DNA of 64,000 nucleotides from Siphonodentalium dalli (taxonomy: Eukaryota; Mollusca; Scaphopoda; Gadilida; Siphonodentaliidae): NCBI GenBank assembly GCA_032622095.1, contig CP136062.1, forward strand, positions 140,448,351 through 140,512,350. The letters run 5' to 3'. Below the pieces are notes generated by a model. The model ran no database searches and had not been told where the DNA came from. It saw nothing but the letters and a program-made list of their open reading frames with translations. This document shows positions 28,201-40,200 of the stretch, in pieces. Within the stretch, counting starts at the first letter, position 1; each line of letters opens with the position of its first letter. The position numbers and the translations under genes are program-made.

Positions 28201-31200
28201 CCTGTGCCAATGCATTTCTTTATATATGCTAGTCTCCCATAGGGAGCCTCATATATATAATAGAATACATTGGCCGAATAATATTTACGATGACCTTGTA
28301 GGCCAGTGCATTCTCTTATATATGTGAGGCTCCCTATGGGTATGAGTGAACTTACCTTGTGTTACCTTACATCTGTAGTGGATGCTGGCAGTTTGCCACT
28401 ATATCCACCTCGCATTGTGTAATTTCACTGTATTTGGATCCATCTCCAGACATATCTGGTTTATATGGTTGAAGATCCATCACCAATTCCGCTTTATAGT
28501 TATACTTAACCTCCTGATTTCTCCAATGACTATCTAGTCTGTTTTTGAATTGGTTTATTGTCTTCAGCATATACAGTAATGCCCTAAATAATCGACTCCT
28601 TATCCACAGCAGAATTATGGGAAATTTTTCAGGATTTAGTTGGAAATATGGCTTGTTGCAATTCATCGGAAAGCTCTCGCTGAGAGCTTTCCGATGAATG
28701 GCAACAAGCCATATTTCCGACTAAATCCTAAAAAAAATCCCATAATTCTGCTGTGGATAAGGAGTCAATTATTTAGGCCATTACTGTACCACTTTCTCTG
28801 GTAGATTGTTCCAAGTAGTTACCACTCTTTGTCTGAATGTACATTTTCTCACAACATAGTTGGATCCTTCTTTGTATAGTGTATAATTGTGGCCTCTGGT
28901 CTGAGATTCGGTGTTTCTACTTCCGGATTGTACAGTGTTTATAGGTATCTGAAGACACTTGTGACCAGAAAGTAATATGAGCAACTCAACCTTTTCAGCC
29001 TTTTCGTGCGTCACTTATAAGAAATTTCATGAATTCCATCTTGGTGGTTTGGGTGTACAAGCTATTCATTGCATTGCCTACTTTCATATATTGTAAAAAC
29101 AGATTTTGAATATGTTCCTCTAGATATTCAGTTTCAAATTCCACAAAATTTATTTCTTTTCCATTTTCTCTGTCAGATCATATTGTATGCATTCCATATT
29201 TACAGTACATGTATTATTTATTTGTTTTTACAATCAATCAACCAATCTTTATTGGAAAAAGCCCATGTTAAAACATGTTCATATTCAAATACAGACAAAT
29301 AAATAAATTTTGAACATATATATGGAGCATAACAAATATAATATATATGTAGCTGTATGTAGATTTTACTATCCAACAGGAATGATCTTATATTAGTTTA
29401 TAATGTCCTTATCTACTTTCTTCTTTCGTAATTCAAAGGCGTGTTTAATAAAATCACAGATGTGGTTTGTATCCCAATATGTTGTTGGATATAAAATAGA
29501 TTCAGTTGATATTTCCTCCACGTTATTAAATATAGATTCATAATTTTCCCTCAAGCTATTGTATAATGTACATTCTTGAATAAAATGTTCTTCATTTTCA
29601 AATTTTTTTCTCGCAATTTGGACAATAACGTTCATCATAATCTTTTAACAATAGATACTTCTCCAAGGAACACTGTTCAGAAGGTAACAAAAACGACACG
29701 TACCAGTCAACGTAGCCCAATGAAGATAATAAAGATATTCAAGTCAAAATACTTCTCTCCAGAAAGTAACGATATTCATCTGAACAGAGAAAGTGATGAT
29801 TCATCAACAGCAGATCACTCACAAGATGCTACCAGCAAAACTAAGTCTCCAGCGAGAAAACGAGATGGGCCGATAAGGGACAAGGACTTGTCTCCGGTGA
29901 AACAATCGAGAGATTTTTTGGATAATGAACGACAAAGTGCTGATGAATCATTCTCCGACAGACCATTGAGTCCAGTGGTGTCACATAATGATGTTAGTGG
30001 CAACGAAAGTGGTGTTTCAACACACAGGTATGAATAATAATGGATTTTTTAACTTATATTTATCCCCTTTGAGTCTATATATTTTTGACATTCACATTTG
30101 AGTATAATGCTTCGAGAAACATATGCATATTCCATTTTCCAAACCATGACACTTCCAGCAAGTTGTCCACTGACAGGTGTTAGCTCACATTAATTTGACA
30201 GGGATGACAAGCTGAACACCCTAAGTCCCTAACAATTGGACTACTGAAAATAAATTTCGCTGTAGCATAGTGATGCCTTTTTAGCACAACTTGACAAAGT
30301 TCAGTTTGAGCTATTGCCATGCGTTGGTGTCCGTTATCTGGGCATGAGTCCATCCGTGCATCCATCAACAATTTACGTTCGCACACCCTACAGGTCACAT
30401 CTGTCATCCGATCATCACCAATCTTCATATGGATCTTCGGGGTGACCTCTAGATTAAAAAACATAGCCGCCAGCAGCCATCTTGAATTTCAAATTTGAAT
30501 CCATCGGCACACCCTGCAACCCACTTTTATTGGGGCATTGTTTTGAAAATTTACAACAATTTTCGATGAAAAACATGGCTGCCATCTTGGATCTTAATCT
30601 TTTCATGACTAAATCCTTTGGCACATCCTGCAGACCACATCCCGCATCTAATCACCAAACTTCATATGGATCTTTGGGGTGACCTCTAGATGGGAGCCAT
30701 TAAATTTTTCCAAATTTCATTGAGAAAACATGGCCACCAGCGGCCGTCTTGGATATTACTCTCTGTATGACTAAATGTTTTGTCACACCCTACAGACGAC
30801 ATCCCTCATCTGATTGTCACTAAACTGGATATGGATCTTCGGGATGACCACTAGATGGGAGTCATAAAATATTTCTGATTTTTGGTAAAAAACATGGCCA
30901 TCTTTGATTTTACTCTTGGCATAACTAACTCCTTTGGCACACCCTGCAGACCACATCCTTCATCCGATCCTCACCAAACTTCAAATATATATTCGCGGTG
31001 ACCACTGGATGGGAGCTATCATATTTTTTTGAATTTCATTTGAAAACATGGTCACCAGCAGCCATCTTGGATTTTATATATCTCTTCATGTTGATATCTG
31101 GCATTACTTAGACATTTCAACTTTTTGCAATCATAATCGCTCCATTGACTGTAACACATGAAATTAGCACCCTTCATTGACACTTTCATTCAGCTCAACT

Positions 31201-34200
31201 TGACAAAATCATGTTTGAACTATTACCATGGGACAAGGGTTGGCATCAGTGCATCCATCTGCCAACAATTTCTTTGACTACACCCTCTTCCAATTGTCAC
31301 CAAACTTCATATGGATCTTCAGGGTGACCTCTAGATGGGAGCCATTTTTTTTTTTTTTAGAAATTTGTTACAAAACATGTAGTCCAGGAGATATTGGTCG
31401 ACCTCTTTACCCCCCCCCCCCCCCCCCCAGGACTTAACTTCACCCCACTAATTTTCTTCCTTAAGGTCTCCTCTAATTTTTTTCACTTGTTAACAAGAAA
31501 AAAAAGTGGCCGCAGAGACTCCAGACAAGATGGCGTCCATCATGGCGGCCATTTTTTTTAAATGCACCAGGTCTCTTTGATCGCCATTATAGTAAAGATG
31601 ATAGCACATGCGGTCTTGTTTTCCGCTCGATTCGTTATTCTAATATACAACCCTTACAAATTAGCCAAAAATCCGACCCCAGAATTCAATATGGCGGCCA
31701 AGATGGCCGCCGAAATGTGAAAATATGCTATTTTTCTGACATGTTACCACCTTTCGTTTGTCTCTGTGGGAAAATGTTAGAATTTTTGCGTCATGTTATA
31801 CATTTATCATATAGAGGAGTCATTGGCGTATACATGGGGACCATAGTATGCATTCATTGCGGGATAGTTTTGTCCGATATCACGTTTTCCTAAATGCCGG
31901 TATCATAGGTCAAAGCCGAATCTCCGTTAATAACGCGATGTTATGTTTCGAATCAATGAATGTTATTGCTATTATAACAACACCCATGCATATATATTTG
32001 CAGGAGATACTCGAGCTAGGATTCCTCTTATACCTGAGTTGAGGAATATTTACCCAAATCCAAGATGGCGGCCAAAATGGCCACCAGAAATAAAAAATCG
32101 CTGATTTTAACATCAGTTAGCATTATTGTCATGACAACTCCACACCTGCTTACTATTGTAAGTTGGGAACACTTAGGCGAAGAACTTTCCTTGTACCATA
32201 TCCAAATAAAAGTCCCCCAAATCCAAAATGGCGCCCACAATGGCGGACAGATTTTGAAAAATCACCGAAATTCCCTCATATTCACATCATTGGGCATTAT
32301 TGTCGAGACAACTCCATCCATGCGTACAGTTGAGTTAGAAATACTGAGGTGAAGTAATTGCCTTACATCTCATGCAAGAAATGGTTTTCCAAATCGAAAA
32401 TGGCGGCCAAAATGGCGACCGAAATTTGAAAACAAGTCTACATTACTTTACTTTCTTAGGATGGGCGTTATTGTTTCGCGATTTCTACCCACCATTACAT
32501 GTTGATATGTATGAATTATTCATTAGGGTTTGGCAAGTGATACTCACAGTCAATATGGCGGGCAACTGTTACTGGCGGGCAGAAATTGAAAAGAAGCGAT
32601 ATTATCACATACTAATTTCAACTTTTTGTCGTAATATTGATTTGTATAAACGAAACGGTACATAATATAAGCCATATATTAGTTCCAATGTAAGTCGTAG
32701 CCTTTTGGAAGGATGAAAACCCACAATCGCAATGTGGCATTTCAAAATCCATTCTCCACTAAGGGCTTATACTGGCCGTAACCGTATATAGGTGCGCCGA
32801 ATAGTCATATTATGACTTCCAAGAATCAAAACAACAGTACCTGAGCTTATTCTGAATTGCCACATTCAGCATTATCTAGGCTCGTTTCCGTCTCTTCGTC
32901 AGATTAATCTATCTCACTCACAACAACAGTTCACTACTCTTCTTTGTAGGAGTGTGCCACTAATCGGAATGTTTCAAACAATACATATGCCGGTGTCCAG
33001 CTCACGTGTTGGTTTCGAAAGCTTGGAATTCTTAGCGAGCTTCATTCGTGGTATAGCTTATGGTATAATTCAGATGCGTCATCTTTTGCGATACACTATA
33101 CAGGTATTCGGTCGATGCGTATACTAGCTTTCAGAAGGACCTATCTATCTGTGTATTGTCAGTTTTGGTGACCTAATGGGGTTAACAACGTGTACACCTG
33201 GTGATCTTCACAAAGAGCCACTTCTCAATATATGGTTCATCAATTCACATACTCATCTAATGCACTGACGTACCCGGACAACTTCTGTATATGGCTTCGA
33301 ATGTTGAAAGCCCGATATTTGACGGATGCATTTCTGCTAAGGCGTAGAAGACCATAATGCATAATATAGCCAAACTCCTTGAACATGATCATAAGAACAA
33401 GCTTGTTGGCGTCCAGCTTTCGTCTCACCGAACATATCCAAGCAGATGATAACATTACACACGGTGCTAGTTTGTGGGTATGTGTCATGATAGTGGAAAT
33501 GAAATTGGACCATGACTGCACCGTCCCTTATTTTGTTATGTTTTAGATTCAGACAGGATCTCATGTGTGGCTTTGCTTTCCTTGTATGCTAAGATTGTAT
33601 GTCCCCATCCGTTTGGAAGCCGTTCTTAAACAACTGGACCAGGAGTATGCCATTGGCTACTGCTGTATACGCCCCACCAAGACTGGGGTGTAGTCTTAAA
33701 GGCGATACCTTTGATAGTTGGTTGATATGTCATACTCACGCTGGGTGGTATGGTTCAAGAAAGTACAAATGCCATCAACAAAAGGGTGAAATGTTCAACG
33801 CGAAGAACATCCAGAGGAATGTTACGTTGATGAGCTCTTGCATTCAGTTCAACAAACGTTGGTACACCAAGTGATTTCTTGGTAACATCACCAATGCGAC
33901 CATTTTCACGCATGAGACATTAACTACTATATTCTAAAGTTATATATATAAAGCTATATGATCATAAAGGTCGCGTTCCCCAACGGCCACAGCCATTGCC
34001 ATCGAGACTGTAAATTGTTCTTTAAATACATAGTGAAATAAATGCACCACAGTTCCTGACATTTTCTTGAATAATACCGCCCACATACTGACACTCACCC
34101 CGAGAGAGGATAACAAAACACGCATACATTCATGCTATAAAGACATTATCCTTTAGTCCATCCGACTGTTTTGAGGGAGGCTAGCATATTATTATCCAGA

Positions 34201-37200
34201 CAAAAGTGTACGTAGTTGAATCAGAAAGGCTTAGAAACGGATGTGGAAATACAATCTTACCACACCAAATAAAACCGACACGCACGACATTCGATATCTT
34301 AAACATGCACCAGGTGTAGGGGTGGTGTATACAGTGGCCCATTTCATTCCCACTATCATGGCGCATGTCCACAAACTAGCACCGCGAGCATTGTTCTTCT
34401 CTGCTGGGAGATATTCGACGAGACAACTGCGGGGCCTCACACAGTTTGCTTCGGATAATGGTCAAGAAGTGTGGGTAGTCTGTACACTAGGGTCTTCTCC
34501 TTAGCAGATAGACATCTGTCCAAGGGAATGAGACAGCTAGCAACCTTCGAAACACTGTCGAAGTTGTCCACATATGCCAATGCGTTCGCTGAGTTTGTGA
34601 GTTGACGAACCATCTATTGAGAAGTGACTAGCTAACTGGTTCGTCAGGTGTACACGTCGTTATCCCATGGGGTATGAGACACATACATAGAGATGACCTT
34701 CTGTAAGCTAGACACCGGAAAATGAATTGTTTGAAACGTTATGATTAGAGGGACCCTACTCCCAGGAAGTGGTGAATACTTTGTCGGTGTGAGCGACCTA
34801 GATTTTTCAGACAAAGAAATGGAAGCTGGTCCAGATAATTGTGGACGTGACGTGGCATATCAGAATCTGTTATCATGTAATTGTTCTGATATAACTATTC
34901 GGCGCACCTACGCTTACGGCCATTATCGGCGCTAAGTGGAGACTGGATTTCGAAATGCCACATCGCGATATTAATTGTGGTGTTTCATCTTTCCAGAAGG
35001 ATACGAGCTATGTTATGCGTTTTGATACCTTTAAGTTGAACTAGTAGATGGTTTATGTACAGTTTCGTCCATACATACCGATATTATGACAAAGAGTTGA
35101 AATTAATATATGAAAATATCGATTTCTTTTCAATTTCTAGCTGCCAATTTAGCAGCGATCTTGGCTGTGAGTATCAATTGCCAAACCCTAATGAATACTT
35201 CATGTCACTATTCCATATCAACATGTAATGGTGGATAGAAATCGCGAAACAATAACGCCAATCGTAAGAAAGTAAAGTAATGTAGACTTGTTTTCACATT
35301 TCGGTCGCCATTTTGGCCGCCATCTTCGATTTGGAAAACAATTTCTTGCATGAGATGTAATGTAATTACTTCACCTCAGTATTTACAACTCAATTGTACG
35401 CATGGGTGGAGTTGTCTCGACAATAATGCCCAATGATGTGAATATGAGGGAATTTCGGTGATTTTTCAAAATCTGTCCGCCATTGTGGGCGCCATTTTGG
35501 ATTTGGGGGACTTTTATTTGGATATGGTACAAGGAAAGTTCTTCGCCCAAGTGTTCCCAACTTACAATAGTAAGCAGGTGTGGAGTTGTCATGACAATAA
35601 TGCTCACTGATGTTAAAATCAGCGATTTTCGCGATTTTTTATTTCTGGTGGCCATTTTGGCCGCCATCTTGGATTTGGGTAAATATTCCTCAACTCAGGT
35701 ATAAGAGGAATCCTAGCTCGAGTATCTCCTGCAAATATATATGCATGGGTGTTGTTATAATAGCAATAACATTCATTGATTCGAAACATAACATCGCGTT
35801 ATTAACGGAGATTCGGCTTTGGCCTATGATACCGGCATTTGGGAAAACGTCATATCGGACAAAAATATCCCGCAATGAATTCATACTATGGTCCCCATGT
35901 GTTCGCCAATGACTCCTCTATATGACAAATGTATAACATGACGCAAAAATTCTAACATTTTCCCACCGAGACAAACGAAATGTGGTAACATGTCAGAAAA
36001 ATAGCATATTTTCACATTTCGGCGGCCATCTTGGCCGCCATATTGGATTCTAGTGTCGGATTTTTGGCTAATTTGTAAGGATTATATATTAGCATAACGA
36101 ATCGAGTGGAAAACATACCGCATGTGCTATCATCTTTACTATAATGGCGATCAAAGAGACCTGGTGCATTTAAAAAAAATGGCCGCCATGATGGACGCCA
36201 TCTTGTCTGGAGTCTCTGCGGCCACTTTTTTTTCTTGTTAACAAGTGAAAAAAATTAGAGGAGACCTTAAGGAAGAAAATTAGTGGGGTGAAGTTAAGTC
36301 CTGGGGGGGTGAAGAGGTCGACCAATATCTCCTGGACTAATGGTTGACAGCAGCCATCTTTGAGTTCACATTTGAATTCGTCAGCACACCCTGCAGCCCA
36401 CATTTATTGGAGACCTGTTTCAAAATTTTGCAGGCATGTTTAGGATCACCGCTGGATGGAAGTTATTACCTCCCCCTCACAACAAAGTTTTTCTCAGTCA
36501 TTTTCCATGAAACTTGACACAGGCATCAACCACCATGGGAACCTGTGCATCTGCGATTATGACATCTGTAAGGATTTTTTGATGGAGTTATCTCCCTTTT
36601 TCCACCTATAAACTTTTCACAACATGTATAATTTTGTTCGAGCTTTTATTCCTACATTTTTTGTCAATTTTTTAAAAACTTGGCATAGATATTTAGTACC
36701 ATGGGAAGTTTGGGAACCTGTGCACCTCTGATTATGACGTCTATCCGGTTGTTCTAGCTCATCTGAGAAGAAGTCTCCGGTGGAGCTATAGTCATCACTC
36801 CTTGTCCGTCATCCGTCTATCCATCCATCCGTCATCCATCAACAATTCTTTAAACATTTGGAACCATAAGACTGAATGGGTTCATATCTGGTGTGGATGT
36901 TCCCTAGGCGACTCACATTCAGATTTGTTCAAATGAGGTCACTTGGTCAAATAGTTCCGAAGTCAGGGCCATAACTCTTTCCATCCATAGTAGTTCTTAA
37001 AACGACTTCTTCTCTTGTACCATCAGGTCGAATGGGTTCAGATTTGGTATGAAGGGTCCTTGGGTGACTGGGGTTCAGATTTGTTCAAATGAGGTAACTG
37101 GGTCAAATGTGGGTGGAGCCAGGGACATAACTAAAAAAATAAAAATAAAATTGTTAGATTGAACTCCTTTAACCAAAAAACATATATATATATATTTAAA

Positions 37201-40200
37201 ACAAAAAGAATATTTAAAACAAAAATATGAATTTAGTTTTTTTAAATATTTAAAAAAAAAAAAATTAAATTCAGATTTAACTGCATGGTCACATATTAAA
37301 CAAATTGAAAAACCATTTTGTTATCCCCCTGGCCCTTCACTCAAGTTCGCTGCTTCTGCAATCCCTGGTCACAAAAATAATATTGACACAAATTCTTGAC
37401 AGAGAATCATTAATAAGAAGCATTACTTTGGTGCCAACGGTATGCCTACACATGTCAAGTGAAATCTGACATCTATAAACATTCCCTGGAGATATGCTAG
37501 AGGTCATTAATTTCTAATTACAACAACAATCTATCATATGTATTTGTTCAAATATCTCAATAGCACATTTAACACTCCCACACCCACCACCTCACAAGAG
37601 AACATATTTGACACTGCCAGCTATACTATTGCAGTTAGGACTATTGTTCAGATAGGGTCACCAGGTCAAATAGAGGAAAAGCTAGGGGCATACTTTCCCT
37701 CTATAGTAACCCTTGAAAAGTCTTCTTTGAAAGAATCACCATGTCTATTTAGCTCACATTTAATATTGAGGCTCCTTTGGTGATTGTGATTCAGATTGTT
37801 CAATCAGGGTCACAGGTCAAATAGGTGCAAGGCCAGGTACAATACTCCTTATCTCCATAGTAATTCATGATATGTCTTCTTTGCAAGATCCAAATGGCCT
37901 AATTTGGTTATATTTGGTATGAATTGAACTTGGGTGACAGGAATTCAGACTTGTGAAAATGGGATCACAAAATCAAATAAGGGCAGAGCCAGGGACATCT
38001 ATTTCACTCCATAGTAATTCTTAAAACATGTTTGCAATAACTAGTTGGCTTATTTAGCATGGAATGTTCTTGTTTGATTGGAATTCAGATTTGTTAAAAT
38101 GGGGTCACCAGGTCAAATAGGGGCCAAGCGAAGGACTGTTTCCCTCATAATAATTCTTAATATGCTTCCTTCACAAGAACCTTCAGGTCTATTTTACTGA
38201 TATTTAGTATGAAGGGTTCTTTTGTGACTGGGATACAAATTTATTCAGGCGGGGACACCAGGTCAAATAGGGCGGGACCAGGGACATAACTATTTGTCTC
38301 TATAGTAATTCTTAAAATATCTTCTCAAGAGAGGTTGGACTAATTAGCTTACATAGAGTATGGATGATCCTTTGGTGACTGAGATTCAGATTTATTAAAA
38401 CGATATCAACATGTCAAGAAATGGTGGGGCTATGGGGACTTACCACTTTTCTGTCTAATAAAATCATTGATATATCAAACTCATTAAAACATCTACCTTG
38501 GAACCACCTGACTGATTAATCTGACATATGGTCTTTATGGTCCATGGATAATTGGGCTTCAAATATGACTAAATGTTTTTTTTTTAATTTACAACAATTC
38601 AGAAAGTTTGAGGTGTCGGTTGTGTAATTCGAACCTAAGGGAGGTGCACAAAAGGATTTACAAACTTGGGAGTCCGGTCGGGAGGGGACTTGTTATGAGC
38701 TGGAGGGGGGAGAGTTGGAATGATCAGTTGTGTACAGTTGGTAATTTCAAGATGGATATTCACCGATCTACATACATGAAGCCTGTTTAGAACTACTTCT
38801 TTTGAAGTGATTATTACAAGTTCTGACTGTTGTGGTCTCCAGAGTCCCAGTCTTATCAGTATTTGCAGTAAGGTGAGCGACCCCAGTTATTCCTACATTA
38901 TTCAGTCAATAAGTTTAGGATTAGGGTTAGGGGTTAGGTTTGTGCACCTGCAATGGGAATCTGTTATTTTATTATTTTAACTTAAAGGAATATGATCCTG
39001 AAAAAAAATTAGTATTTTCTTTCAATATACCGATAATATATACATAAAATGTCCATTATGCACATGTAATCTAATATTCGGCCGCTAATTGTTATTTTTA
39101 TAACGATTAAAAAAAATTCCGAAGTTAGCCGAAGATTTTGTGTTGTAGACGAGTCACGTGATCATCGGCCACATCACATGATTGTCACGTGTAAACAGAA
39201 GCATAGTCACATGATCGACCACGTGGTAACTCATTGACAACGCATAGATATTCAACGATACCATAAGTTTGCACGCGCAAAGCGATCATGAATTCCATCA
39301 CGGCTTTTGGCGTTTGTCGCATAATGGGAGAACACTGCGAATGCAAATACATCGTGTTCTCACAATTAAACGTCTTTAGCGTGTTATTATTATATGTATC
39401 GCGATGTGTTGTTATTATAAGCCATGCCGCATTTTACGTAGGATCTGGACACTGGAATGTTTACGATATGATAATTGTCTATTAGTATTAACTGTGCAAG
39501 TCTTCGCATATATGCAATCTTTATATGAATATATAATATAATTTGACTATTCCGGTAATGAAAAAAAGAGAAACACGAGCACATGTTTATATAGATAACT
39601 GACCGTAAAACCGAAATAATATACGATAATTTATTTATACATCGTGGTAGAATATACTTATTAATATATCAAAGTCTTCATCTGTGATTTATTTTACAGT
39701 GAACGCTCTTTATTTAGTCATGGTAAAGGAAAATTGGGACTCGACTTAGAACAGTTGTCATCGTGATTATTTACTGTTTACACCAATACACGTAAATACA
39801 TGCACACGAACTTGCGATATACATGCTTTATATATCCGTCAAAGTCGTAGCAATTTCCGGTTTATTAAACTCTTTTTATTCGCACCATATAAGGAATACT
39901 CTTAACATGGAACGCTCTTTATTGAGTCATAGTGAAGGAAAATGAGGACTCGAGTTGTCATAGTGAATACTTTACTAAATTATTCATCAATATAATCCCC
40001 ACTTTAACTGCAATGGTATGTATTCGTAACCATGACTGACTCGTCAAATGAAACGCTCTTTATTTGGTATATGTATTGGCTTTTTAGCGATAGGTTCGAT
40101 TGGATATACTCACGACTGGAAGCTCCGGAAAATTTATATTCTTTACGGGAGTTGACGTTTTTCTTGGGATGGCATTCTCGTTCGGTGGTCCATTTGTTTA

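Noticed and set aside
32065-32352. 95-codon ORF repeated on the - strand at 35383-35667
   Set aside because: The match is due to the palindrome. It consists of translated ATGGCGG repeats and shows no independent coding evidence.
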